Source of the DNA: Setophaga petechia
Lineage: Eukaryota; Chordata; Aves; Passeriformes; Parulidae
Direction: 5' to 3'
DNA: 64,000 nucleotides
NCBI GenBank assembly: GCA_024362935.1
Contig: JANCRA010000008.1
Coordinates: 35,248,557-35,312,556 of the forward strand
Shown: piece after piece, positions 1 to 12,400 of the stretch
How positions within the stretch are numbered: position 1 is the first letter of the stretch
Layout: each line of letters begins with the position of its first letter
The notes under the pieces: model-generated
What the model was told of the DNA's origin: nothing
The model's input: only the letters and a program-made list of their open reading frames with translations
The model's database searches: none
Translations under genes and position numbers: made by a program

Positions 1-914
1 TATAATGAAAGCAAAATATTTAGTAAAACTGTTATATATGGCCATATATATAGTCAAAACTGCTATAATGCCCTCTTCCCTCTTTTTTTTTTGGTGTGTT
101 TTCTTTGAAAATAGCATCTACATTTTCATTAACTTAATACTCAGGTACCTCTAGGAAGACAAAGTCACAGAGAGCAACTGCTCCCCAGGAAACAAAAAGA
201 AAACATTGTATAGATCTTATGCTTTTTATAGAAATACTAGTTGAAGTACTTCTTCTAGTTGAAGTACTAGGTTGAGGATTTAGATAGGTTATTAAAGTAC
301 ATGGACACTAGAACTATAAAGCATATTTTCCTGTTTTGCCTCTTCCCCACTTTTGGGCTATGCAGGATATGTAATTATTAAATGACTAGTATTTAAGTCA
401 CAGAGGAAGAAAGTTACTTGGACACAGCATTGAAAACTGTAGAACATATTGAAAACTTAAATTTAAGGAGTTTCAAAGAAAATATATTTACTTTTAGGGC
501 AAGTGCAAGAATCCCAAATGAATAAAAATAACTGACCATTTCCCCAAAAGGCAAGTATTTGGCAAAACTGCACTGAGTAACAGAATTACATCATCATCAT
601 TTTGTATCAAATTTCACCTTTAAAGTTTGCAAATTGGAAATTTTCCTTAAGCAAAATGTCAACTGAATCTTTTTCTTAAATGGAAGTGTGAATGGAGCTT
701 CCTTGATGGGTACAGCTCTGAGAGCACCCTAGGTACAGTGCCCTGACAGCGTGGGAGAGCAGTTTTTCATTTTAGCTCATCAAAATACTCTCTGCAGGGA
801 GCCATTCTATTCCTGAGTATGGCAGCACTGTGAGAAGGAAAAGAGGTAGTGAATGAGACAAGGAAAAACAGAAGAAATAAATAAAGATGATTGTGGTGGG
901 GTAGAACTGTTTCA
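1..914. other. Sequence downstream of DOK6, nothing recognised
   Basis: This is AT-rich non-coding DNA beyond the inferred DOK6 polyadenylation site. It has a small tandem duplication of a 14-base unit (CTAGTTGAAGTACT at 237-250 and 255-268). No exon with convincing splice sites, RNA gene or recognisable repeat was seen. Confidence 0.5.
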
Positions 915-936
915 TTCAGGTGGATCGCAAAGCTTT

Positions 937-942
937 TTTATT
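937..942 (-). terminator. Candidate polyadenylation signal AATAAA for DOK6
   Basis: This is the only canonical AATAAA I found on the minus strand between the DOK6 stop codon and the left end of the window. A variant ATTAAA lies upstream at 1039-1034. Downstream on the minus strand (about 897-870) the sequence is U-rich, as expected for a downstream element. Cleavage would fall near 910-925. Not experimentally supported. Confidence 0.55.
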
Positions 943-2337
943 CAGCAGCCGTTCACTGAAAGCTGTAATTCTGCAAGGTCTCTTAGCCAGGAAAATGGTT
1001 GGAGAAAAGCTGACCATACTGTATCAGTAAATGTTTAATCAAAAGCAGAAGTTTCTTCCATACCTTTAAATACATATATATATAATGTGCATATATAAAA
1101 CAACCCAACAGCACTTTTCCCGTTAAATTATAGTACATAAAACCGATTGTTTCATTGGAAAAGAGTCTATGTGTCTCCTCCTTGATACATTTCCTCAACC
1201 TGTCCTGAGAAACAACCAATGAACTGAATCCCTCTGGTAATCATGGCAATAGTTTCACACTGGGAACAGAACACAAGGCTCCTCAGATCATACAAGAGGG
1301 CAAGTTTTTCTCCTCACAATTTCAAACATTTCAGGGCATCACAAGAAGTACATAAATATTTGATAACAGTTACAAAAATCTAAATGTTCAGGATAGATAA
1401 AATTCATTCCCCACCTACAGGTATGCCTTCCAACTTATTCCCTCATTACTGATTACAAACATTAGCTACTACAGTTCATTTTTTAAAGACGTCTTCCAAA
1501 GACAGAAAATCTCCATTGAGAGGTACTCATCCTCCTTTTGAGAGTAAACAGATGCTTGACACATGATCATACAAGATACAATGTGCATCTAGAACAGAAA
1601 TCTGAGAAGGAAACACAGAAAATCAAAGTAACGCTGACCAGAAAGACAAGACCAGAGCTCAGCTCTACCATGTCTGGCCCAGCCATGGCACGGGCAGTTG
1701 CCAGCGGGGCAAGTGGCCCACTTTTTTTTGTTTGAAGAACAGTTTTCCCGCTTTTTAAAGTTAGGCTTGCGGGGATGGCTACCTAAATAATTTGCGAACA
1801 AGAAGACTTTGCAGCAGTTCTGAGGACTAGACTATGCTGCTCATAGGGATGTTCACAGCTCTTAGGGGCATGGTGAAAATTGCACGTGTAAGGGATGAAT
1901 TTGTGCCCCAGGAATTTAAGATTAGAGCTGGACCAGGCAATAACCTTACCTTGATGCACCAAACCCTATTCCTAGCAAAACATATCAGCCTGCTGCTCCA
2001 GTATTTGTTGGTGCCTGGCTCAAAAAACACCCTACCCTCTAGGGCAGTGGGTGAACCTGCTCGGATCTGGAGGCGACCCTCACAGCACTGATGCCACATC
2101 TTGAGTAGGTGACATTTCAGTGCGTCCAGTGGGAATTCTAGGCTGTGGCAAGGACCTACAGAGGTTGTGGGTGAAGACAGGCTGTCCTGCTGGTGGGGGC
2201 GGGAAGGAAGGCCCCCAGTGTCAAACGCGCCATTGCAATGGAGCCCCAGAAGGGACCTTCTCCGGTCATGCAGAAACCTTCACACCAACCAACACAGTTT
2301 CATTTGGTTCCACCACTTTCTTACAACACAGACGTGT

Positions 2338-2375
2338 CCCCCTTCCTCCCTCCCCCCAACCCCCCAACCCCCTCC
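2338..2375 (-). promoter_or_regulatory. G-quadruplex-prone tract in the DOK6 3'UTR
   Basis: On the transcribed (minus) strand this tract has runs of five, six, six, three and five G separated by loops of 1-4 bases, with shorter GG pairs between. This fits the usual G3+N1-7 quadruplex rule more than once over. It lies about 220-260 nt after the stop codon. Whether it folds in RNA and has any effect is inference. Confidence 0.6.
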
Positions 2376-2595
2376 TTTCTGAACATATCGACAAAAGGAA
2401 CGGCAAAATAAATAAATAAAGACTTAGCCTCTGCTTCGGGGAAGCTGCCTCTCCAGGTTCCCGCATCGGCGGCGCCCCGGCTGGAGCTGGTTGGCATCAG
2501 TTTTCACGGCAAATGGTGGGTGCAGAGGGGGCCAGCGGCTCCCCGGTCCTGGCGGGAGGCTCCAGGCTCAGCTGTCCATGTCCAGCCCCCGGCTG

Positions 2596-2735
2596 TCATT
2601 GCACCAGCCCTGAGCCGTAGCTGAAGGTGTAGCTGCTGGCCAGCGACAGCGGCTGCTGGCGCTCCTCGCCCTGCTCCGACTGGTAGCTGGGAAATGTCTG
2701 TGCCCGGGACACCTTCGCTGAGCCGAGGTTGTGAC
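2596..2735 (-). CDS. DOK6: DOK6 terminal coding exon (C-terminus and stop)
   Basis: On the minus strand a pyrimidine-rich tract ending CTCCCTGCTCCAG gives a good acceptor. The exon then starts with GT, which completes a glycine codon begun in the previous exon. It encodes 45 more residues, beginning HNLGSAKVSRAQTFPSY and ending SSYTFSYGSGLVQ, then TGA at 2598-2596. The SRAQTFPSY core and the Ser/Tyr-rich tail ending in hydrophobic-Gln match what I recall of the DOK6 C-terminus; the DOK4/5 tails differ. Three tyrosines (PSYQSEQ, SSYTF, FSYGS) are possible phosphorylation sites, but this is inference. DOK6 is a cytoplasmic adaptor whose PTB domain binds RET, and this exon is the tail beyond that domain. 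Third-position GC is 39 of 45 codons, far above the two upstream exons. The other frame reading through the exon is Arg-rich and does not join the upstream exons. Confidence 0.95.
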
Positions 2736-5700
2736 CTGGAGCAGGGAGAGACATGAACACACAGGATGTAAGTGGGCTTTGATGATTTTCACCACGGACA
2801 CAGACTCCAGTAGATTAGCTTCCAACTGTCCCACAGCGCCAGGGTGCCCGGAGAGCAGAGTTGCTTCATTGGGCCCTTCTGGGGCTGCAGAAGAAGGTAT
2901 TCCCTGTGGCTAAGGGCACAAGTGGCAGACAGATTCCCAGCCAAGGCAAAAGGCCCCAGACTCAACTCAGATATAATTTAGGGTCAGAATTACTTCTCAA
3001 AATTTCAGTGTCGTATCTGTGCATTTTCTACTTAATAAGTCTTAGTGATGTCGGTTAGGGCTCACAAATAACTAGTGCACATCTTTTTTACCTGAAACGC
3101 TTCCCATGAAGGTAATGCCAGGGGTTTCAAAGGGATTAGTTCCACAAATCCCACTTCATTTACTTACTGTCCTTTGAACATGATACCAGTTTGTCACGTA
3201 AGCACAGCACCACTGTAATTCCAAAAGGAACTGGCATATGGTGCCAGGATGTGCTCTTTTCTAGATTGCCTTGTGGATCTCATATAACCATTGCTTTAAT
3301 CAGCAAGATGGGAAACCACATGTGAAAAGCCAGTGATGAAACTCAGGTAACCCTGATGAGCCAATTCTGTAACCTGATAATTTTCTTAACTTATATTTCC
3401 TTTCGAAATTGTAATTTAATAAGTAACAAAAACAAAACTTCCAAAATGCATATCTTCATGCTTTTGGAAATGTATATTGAAACTTGGATTTAAAATGGTT
3501 TTGCATAATGCTTTAAATAATATCTTAATACACTTATTTCCTATAAGAATGCAAAATCATATTTTTATGCCAACCACAGAGATATTAAAGAGTATCTGCA
3601 GTGGAATAGACTCAAATACTAAAGAATTCAGCTCATGCTGACATATTTCAGAACAGTTAGCAGCTGGCTCAGTAGTGCTGAAACCAAGGATGATGTTCAC
3701 TGGTCTTGGGAAAACATTTCTTCACTTGCATTTGGAAAAGTTTGACCATAACATGTTACTGACTTCCTCATGAAAAAAGCTCCATGGCTCCCCCTGAACA
3801 TGATACTATCAGACCAGTGCTGGGACCAAAAGAGAAAAAAAATCCAACTAAATGCAAAATAGAATAGAAGGTACACCTTAGTGACACTGAAGAAAGTAAA
3901 ACCAGAATCTGAATTCTCAGTGGTATGTTAATGATCATAAAATCAGTTTCAAAGCACAAGCAAGCAGGATGAATTTTTTTATGTGTATTTTTACTCTTTA
4001 TTCATGGGGTTAAATTGACATTGGCTACCAAAACTTGACTGAGATGAAAAGTTTAAATGTTTTCTGCTTCAAGAAGCTTTTGCATCAAACTGAACTAAAG
4101 CTTATGGTGACTGTGAGCTCTGAGCTACACAGTAGCTGATAATGTTTGTGAATAGTCTTAAAGGTTTTATTGCTTTAACCAACATTCAATGATGATATTA
4201 TATAAGGTCTTTATTAGGTTTTTTTTACTTTTATTTGGGATTACATCACAATTACTGGCACTCTATTTCTTAATCTAATGCAAACCTAACCATGAGAAGA
4301 TGCATGATTCTAGATTTTAACTTTTTGTTGCAAATCTGCTGCATTTCCTTCTCAGGATGTAAGATTTTGCTTTCCCTCTACCCAGAATCAGAATTATATG
4401 TCTTTAAATGCCATAAGGAGCTGCTAAACCAGGCACATGATTTCCATGTAAAATTTTTCTCTTTCCTACTAATAAAGAAAAATAAAGTATGTCAAGGTAT
4501 AACTTTCCTTCATGTTCTTAATATATTTTATCCCAAGAGTATAAAACAATCCCTGTGACATCGAGCACTTTGTAAAGAGACTTACTAACCACAGAGTTCC
4601 CTAAACTCAGACCTATTTGTGTCATCTGCTGTATCTTGTATAATTAATATTAAATCCACTTTTGTAGAATAGTGTAGCTTTAATACAGTGATGAAGAGTG
4701 CCCCAAATGCACTAATTTCAGTTAACGAATTAAGCAGTGTCTTAGAATGTAGAAGATGAATTTGAATCTATGAGAGTTAAAAAGGAAATTAAATTCAGGT
4801 CTTTCATTTCTAACAGCCAACACATCCCTTGCTGCTCTTTAAAGGAAAATTTGTAGATGCTAAATGTCACTACAGGGCCAGATTTTGCCATTCTGTAGCC
4901 AAAGATTTTAAGGAGGAGAATTCTTCTCTCCTAACTGCTAGGATTTGTTGTGAAATAGAAGAGAGACAGACAGGTTGAAAAGATTAAGGTACACTTAGCA
5001 GAGGCAAGAGGTCTAAGATGTCTGGTTGAGGTTCAAGCTGAGCACTATGATAGCAATCTATGAAAATACTAACAAAAAGACTAGAGGGCATTGGTTCAAA
5101 TGAAATGGGAGAGCTGTGGGTAATAGAAAAGTTATGAGTTTGGAAAGAATGGATCTAGGCAATATATTTACTTTCAACTTATATTAAAAAAAACCAAGCA
5201 ACTCAATTAGCTATGTTAATATACTTCAATAAATGAATAAGAAAATGATGGTGGCAAAACAAAAAAAACAGTCAAAAGGTTCCAAGTTAACATAAGACTA
5301 TTAAGTAGTAAATTTCCAAAATTTAGGGCACTTTTCAGCTTTTTTGTTAAAATTCAGCATTCACATACCTGAAATTCTATATTGTAATAGACCCTTTTAT
5401 TTTCATTCCCAAATATTATTTTAAGATTCATACAGCTGATCAGTCTTACAGAGCCCTAGGTACTGCAGTGTATCCAAAGTTACACTTTATGTCAGCAGTC
5501 AGGATTTTGACACTAAAGATACAGGTAAAGTTTTTGCAGTGAAGGATTAAAGTTCCACAGCTTTCTAAGTTTCCTGTTTCAGTCACATTTTGGCCTTAAA
5601 AGGTTAAGACAGAAGAAGAATAAGAATACTGTTTGTGAATATTGCAGCTCTTTGGTACCACAGCTGCTTTTAAGAACACAAAACTAACTCTTCCCTACAA

Positions 5701-6374
5701 TTCTTCTCACGTCAGCACAAGATGAAATTGATTCACACAGATTTCATGACCTGAAGACAACACTGGAGCTGGGGGAGGTCTTTTCCCCATGGCTTACAGA
5801 GGAAAAGTTGCTTTTTTTCTGTTCCAGGACAGGACCTTGGAAACATAAGTATTATTCAGCCTGCTTCATCCTTTATTCAAATTTACTCTCAGGATTATAG
5901 AATGCAATGAAGCTGCAGTCCAAAGCAATTAGGTATGAATGATCCATCAAGAAAATTTAATGTAACCCAGTAAATTACATTAAATTAGATTTTTCCTGAT
6001 CTTAATTATGTTGGAAGCAGAGGAAGTATACACAAGGATCTTATTTCATGGCATGGTGCTTATTTATAACAATTCTTTAGAGGAAAAACCCAATGGTTTC
6101 CTAGTAACAACAGTGACTGATGTACATATAAGTAGATCGATCACAACTTCTGAGAAAAAACTTGCAGTACTAAGCTAAATGAAAAGGAAAAAAAAAAGAA
6201 GAGATCCAGGGATAAGGTTTAAAAGCTCCTTTACTGCTGCTTATTGGGAGATGTTTCTGTTTTAGATTCAGAATTCAAATTCTTAACCAGAAGGCAGGTG
6301 CCAACCATTTTTCTTTTCTTAATGAAATAAAGGTCACTCTTTTCTTTTCAAATACAAGAATTCAAGGGATTGTC

Positions 6375-6450
6375 ATCTGATGTTCATTGGTTAGAGCACT
6401 AATCTCTGATGTACAAGTCCTGTGTTAAAATTCCCCTCTGTCTGTGGGTA
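6375..6450 (+). repeat. tRNA-headed SINE fragment, MIR-like
   Basis: The sequence TGGTTAGAGCAC (from 6388) resembles a tRNA D-arm/A box. About 25 bases later TGTGTTAAAATTCCCC resembles the T-arm/B box of a degenerate tRNA, followed by CTCTGTCTGTGG. This spacing and the linker CTCTGATGTACAAGTCCTG resemble the tRNA-derived head of amniote MIR/CORE-type SINEs. There is no intact acceptor stem, so a working tRNA gene is unlikely. Strongly diverged; family assignment is tentative. Confidence 0.45.
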
Positions 6451-9400
6451 AGGTTCAACATTACACTTTCTGTGGAAAATCAGCTGAAAATGTTCCCTTT
6501 CTGCTCTGTACTGACACTGCTGCTCACTGTCCCTCAGTCGAGCCATTGAGACTGCAAAGCTGCTTTGTAGACAGAAGCACTTTGGTCATCTGGTTTGCAA
6601 GAGCCCTACAAATCTCTGTACTGGCAAAGCTGAGGAGCAGCAACAAGCAGCCAAGGGGAAGAGGTGGCAGGTTTTTTCTCAGGCTGTTTTCCCTGCCAGA
6701 TGGTTTGTTTGGCAAATGATGACCCGTGAGCAATGTGCCACCACTGCCACCAGACTGCTCACAGCTCTGGTGCAGGAGCACTTTAGAAACCCCGTGACTA
6801 TGCTTTTCCCATCCAAGATCTAATATAAGTTTATGTTTCTGCAGTACAGTGATTAAAAATTAATAGAACCAGAGGCTCCTCTGTTTCAGCTTCTGTTGCA
6901 GGCCTTTAATTACTTTATATGAGATAGCCATTAGGTAGAAATAAAGACATTTGCAGCTGCACAGCAAGCTTTCATCTGGGATTTCTTAACCTCTGAACAG
7001 ATGACTTTACAAAGAAAAGGGTGTACTTCTAATGCATTCCTTTTTTTCTGGGTAAGAATAATAAATTTATTTTTGAAAATAAAATTCTGTATTTCCATTT
7101 CCAAGATTATGATCACAAAATTATAGTCATTAAATTAAAGCAAATTGGATATCTTTATTAGTACTGTGCTTTATATTTGGGAGTCTCTGAGACTTTACGA
7201 TTCCAAGAGTTCTGCAATTGCTATAGATGTTTCTATAAATGCTACAGAAAAACTTGTTCTCAAAAGAAATTTCTTTGAACCAATCAGTGCAAGTTAACAA
7301 TAAATAAAGTGAATCAATTGCTCCATTGTAAAGCAGTTGTTTCTTTTTAGAAATATTAATTGGAAAATTCTATTGTTCATAATAAACAGAACAGTCTGGG
7401 AAGCAGGGAAACAGAGACAGATGAGATTTTATCATTGCAAAACAGGATGGTGCAAGAAGGTGGAAAAAACCCAATTAGCTAACAGATGTTTCAAGAATGA
7501 AACGTTAGTAAGAGGGAGTTAGCTCTGTGTTGTTTTCTCACACAATTCTCACTGGACTAAACGCAACTCTTGAGCCAGAAAAGTCCCCAAAACTAGTACC
7601 AGTCTTTAATCTAGATGTGCATTCTCCAAGGACTTTCCCAACAGCAGTGAAAGCTCCTATTTATACCAGAGGAGGTCCAGAGATTGTACTGAGGATGTCG
7701 TTTGAATGGGGAAGCTTGTCTCAAAGTGCTTCAACCTCTGATATTCTTTGCAGCATTTTTGTTAGGACACAGGACAGAGTGGGGAAGGCACTGCAGCTAT
7801 GCACTGAAATCCCAATAGGGAAAATTAAACTCTGACTGAAAAGAACTAAATTTTTATGCTGCTTACTTCAGATGGGAGCTTTTATCCTCTAAGAGCTTTT
7901 GTTGCAAAGAAAGAGGCTTCATATTTTATTCTGGATAAAGAAAAAAAAAATCTCCAAAAACCCCCCCTACTTCGGTCTCAAATCAGTTAAGTGGCTATTA
8001 TTGCATCAAAAAGGATACTTTCATTTAAGGCAGAAAATAAATGATTGCTGCTATCCTATTTATAAATTGATACTGGTTAAAATTCTGCCAAGTCTCTGTA
8101 TTGAATATACAGTGTCTTCTATTGAGCTACTGATGACAAAGCAGCTTTTCCTTTTTTGCTGTTAGATGATTGGAATAACTAAAGCAAAGTTTCATAGCAG
8201 GACAAACTGCTACAAAGCAAAACATTTATTTTGCAGTAATGATGCAGTTGCATTGGAAGGGCATTAATTGGTACAGCAATTATTATGCTGTCACTCACAA
8301 AAAGATGCAATGGAAGGCAGCAGATGGAAACTGAAAAACAGCATAAACTACATTACAGCGTATTGATTTCCATATACTTATTGAAAGTGAAACTGTGGGC
8401 CTGTTTCAGTTCCAAAAAAAAAAAAAACAAATTTTCCTTTGAATTTAACTGCAGTTGGAATAAAAACTCCAGGGAACACAGCTGGGCTCCAACTTGCATG
8501 TATTCTAAAATAATTTTGGATTTAATTCCATCAGATACATATATCTTTCTGAAGGGAGAAAGAATATCAAAAACCTAATTTTTGGGACATATTTTTAAAA
8601 AAATGATTTAGTTTGTTTATTATAAATACTTTTGAAGAAAACTAATTTAAATTGAGAATAAAATATATGAAAATATATTTTAGGAAATATATGAAGAGAA
8701 TGAATGATAAACTCTTACCCTCCCCCCTTTCAAAATATTTATTTTCCATTCTTAATTGAAAAATAGTTTCATTTTCCTCAGAATTTGAAATAAAAATAGT
8801 AACTTTTAAACTGTACAGCATCAAGATTAGTAAGTACCTGAGTAGATAGATATTTGTTACACAGCCATATCACTTTCTGGAATTGGAAGACTATTATTTA
8901 ACTTAAAAGTCTTTGGTTGTCATCAAGTCCTCCTCTAGAAAAGAAGGAGATTTACTGATGCATGCAGAAGAGACTGCAGGATTGCCAGTTTAAGACCAGT
9001 ACATTTACAATATGCTGATTTTCAACATTCCAATTTTGACACAAAAATGCTGGAGTTTCGTGAAGACCATGTCTACATGTCAATATTTTGAAACACAGAA
9101 AAATTGTTTCAATACCTACAATGTGAATTGCTTTTAAATATTATGCACAGGAAAAACAAGCATTATTTCATCTGTATCCCTACCTAAAATAGCAGCCATT
9201 TAAAAGCAATATCTTGAAAGGTGTAATTAAAGCCAGCATATTGACTGAAGGCCAGGTTGGTTTAATTGCTGCTGTGTTTTTCTGGGAAGTGTTTTTAAAT
9301 ACCTGCTGTCCTGCTGCACTTAACCTGGGAATCACCTACTTAGACTATTACAAGTTGGTGTAGCTCCTGTGGTAGAAATATTAGAACATCAATCACATCT

Positions 9401-12400
9401 TTCTCAAGAATGAGTAGGTTTATCTACTTTAAGTTGGCTTCCATTGAGATTTTTTTCCCTAATAATGCATTTAGGTGTGTTTATAAAGGGAGGAGACATA
9501 TTTAAATCCCTACTACCTAACATCTCCACCCAGGGCAGGGAAAAGAAAATTATTTACACATCTCACATTACACAATAGTCTTTTCCATTTTTGCTCATGT
9601 TTCTGCTACCAAAATCTGACACATATTTGGAAAAATGGATCTATTTTACATATGACATCTCTTTGACTGGTGCTCTTCTATTTATTATCTGTAACTGTAG
9701 GCCTGTGTGCCTGAACTTCAAGGAGATTAAGTAAAAGAAATTGGAGCAGCAATTTTTGTAGTTTTGTGCTCTGAGCCAATGTGCAGGTAAGCATAATAAG
9801 CTTGTAGTTAGCTTTCTTATACTGTCTTCCTTATAAAGACCACACCAGTCCTTGCAGAGATTAATTCATTTTGTCTTTGCAGCTTTTTGCACTTGTGCTA
9901 ATGTTGGAGTACTAAACCAGCCCTCTCTCACCCTCTGTCCTGAGTCCAGCTCTTTAACTATGCCAACACAGTCAAAAATGGTTCAATCATGTTCCCACTT
10001 GACACAAAATTAGGCTAAGGTCCAAATTTGCTACAAAACAAACATAATTTTCCAGCTGAAGACTCTCAAAAAGAAGGATTTCTTAGCTTGGTTTCATGGA
10101 TTCCATAGAAGAGAAACTTTCTGCAGTGATAATTTGAACTTTTAGTTTATTGATTTAAAAGTATTTTTCAGGGAACCCTGATAGCCTGGCATTAAGCAGC
10201 CTCATCTTGCAACCCAAACCATTCTGTAATACAATGAACTACTTTATCCTCAGTCATTTTACTTCCAAGAGAAGAAAATCCCCTATTAAAAAAAAAAATC
10301 AGTTAAAGAAAGTATTGAGCTGGTCTTCCTGACTTGCACTAAGTTAGGAGAGTTGCAGGTTTCTCTGAACTATTACACAGATGATCCAAAATTTGTGTGT
10401 ATGATGAAGTTACTGTGGTCAAGGATTTTGTTTTGTACTGAAAGATACAGGCATCACGACCTTGAGGAAAAGCTTTTGAGAGGAAATGTGGGCAGTTTAG
10501 CACTAAAATGTATCAAAAAGCCAGCAAGTTAATTAACAGCAAATAAAATCTTGAATGAGTGCCCTAACAAAGCTACCTGAAAAGGCTGAGTACTTTGTCC
10601 AGGGTGGCCTAATTCATTCTTTAAACCACAGGCTCAGTCAACCAGAAACTAACATAAAACCTAATATAAAACATCTCCACATAAGCTGTAAAATCAAGGT
10701 TCATAATGAGAATACTAGCTGTTTCTGAACTTGTGCCTGTGCCAAGTAAATTTATTTCATTCACTACAAAAGTAAACAAAGACTAAGCATTTTTATGCAT
10801 AATGTATATAGTTTCACCCTCCTATTCAAGCTCAAAACTCAATGAACTTTTTAAACAGAAACTTCACAAAGCAGACTTCACTAATACATACATAATGTAG
10901 GTATTACCTGGGTATGTTGGTAAGGAAAAAAAAAGGAGAGGAGAAATTTCTGCAAGTGACAATTTCCTTCACTCCAAGGAACATTTGAATGAGATCCAAT
11001 TGCAAAATGCAAGAAATAACAAGAAAAGAATGCTCTGATCCTAAGTGCACATGGGAAAGGCTAAAGTAGGGGGAATAGACAACAGCTAGGGAAAACTCCA
11101 GCAAGAAAATTGATTATTTTGTATCATGGAGACATAACAAACCAACAAAAGCAAATACTCTGAAAAATTAACCTACTCCTGGAATAATTGAAAAGCAGGA
11201 AGAATATAAAGCTAGTGAAAAAACCAAATATGAAGGATAGATAAAATTGTGTGGATTCAGTTACTTAAATAATTTTCTGCAGTGTCTAAGTAAGTAGAGC
11301 TCCACACTTGGCTATCTGCTTTTGACTCCTGGGTAGAGCATGAAGTCATTATGAATGCCAACTGATGGTAGATGTCTGGGCAGAAATTTTATAATTTTAT
11401 TTTACATCTTTGCAAAGTACATGTACCAGAATAATTTACAGTTGGTAGCTATGTATGTAGTGTCATCATCCTGGTTTACCAGTTTGTAAGCTCAGTGTTC
11501 ACTTTTCCTTTCCTCAAAATGCTGTGTTTTTATTACAGCCAAACTAAATGCCCCTTCAAAAGAGAGATTTTATCAGATAGATTGTTAAAAAAATCAATGC
11601 CTAAATTTATCACTGATCTAACAGAAAGCATCTTACTGAAAAATTCAACGTAAAAATGTAAATTTATACATTGCATATCACTTTGATGATAGGAATATGT
11701 CACTGTTAAATATTTATTGCATTTCAAATCATGTTGACATTTCCCCTTGGATACACTATTCCAGAAAACTCTATACAGGCCTGATGAAATTCAACTGATA
11801 CTATAGAGATGGGGTGAAACAGTGAAATTCTAATTTAATATTAGAAAAACTAAAGCAAATGAAGGAAAAAATTACTTGCATCCATAAAAAGTGTGTAGTG
11901 TGGAGACAGTATACTGCCTTTGAAAAGGGGGTACTATTGCAGGTACTATTGATTGATCAATACTGTTTAATCTTGTGGCTGTTACAATTCTGCTGATCTT
12001 TATATTGACCAGTATTTCCTGGCCTGGTAGTATTTTCATTATAAACACTCCATTCACAAAGATTTATCATTAGCCTATAAAAAATATTGCCATAAATGAA
12101 ACTCAGCACACGAGGTCTGAGAACACAGTCAGAGAGCAAATTTGGTCTGACAGGATGAAGGGAATATGTTTTTCACCACAACTTATGTAAGTAAAATACA
12201 GCCTTGATTGTAAAAAAAAATAATTAAAAAATAGAGAAAAATTGGCAGGCAGTACATTGCTTAACACAGGGAAAATGGGGATAAAGGATTTATGCCAGTT
12301 GAAATGGGTATGTATTCTACAAACTATATTTAAAAGACAATTTTATTATGTGAGTAGAACATGAGAACTAAACACATATAAATCAAAGTCTAAGACACGC

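Larger units (their letters stand above)
915..2595 (-). other. DOK6: DOK6 3' untranslated region
   Basis: This is the part of the terminal exon that follows the TGA. It contains no intron-like structure. The first several hundred bases after the stop are GC-rich and include a strong G-run tract (minus strand, 2375-2338); the distal part turns AT-rich, with a TA-rich run near 1070-1098. The distal boundary at about 915 is inferred from the AATAAA at 942-937. Longer forms that use signals outside the window cannot be excluded, because neurally expressed genes often have long alternative 3'UTRs. Confidence 0.7.

Noticed and set aside
2568..2834. Minus-strand frame reading through the acceptor into an Arg-rich product
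   Set aside because: The frame that joins the penultimate exon in phase gives the DOK6 C-terminus instead. This one needs translation of intron sequence.
6383..6436. Functional tRNA gene
   Set aside because: A- and B-box-like motifs exist, but the acceptor and anticodon stems do not pair convincingly, so a SINE remnant is more likely.
7527..7835. 102-codon plus-strand open frame
   Set aside because: I considered an exon or a retroviral fragment, but no motif, splice site or LTR-like boundary supports either.
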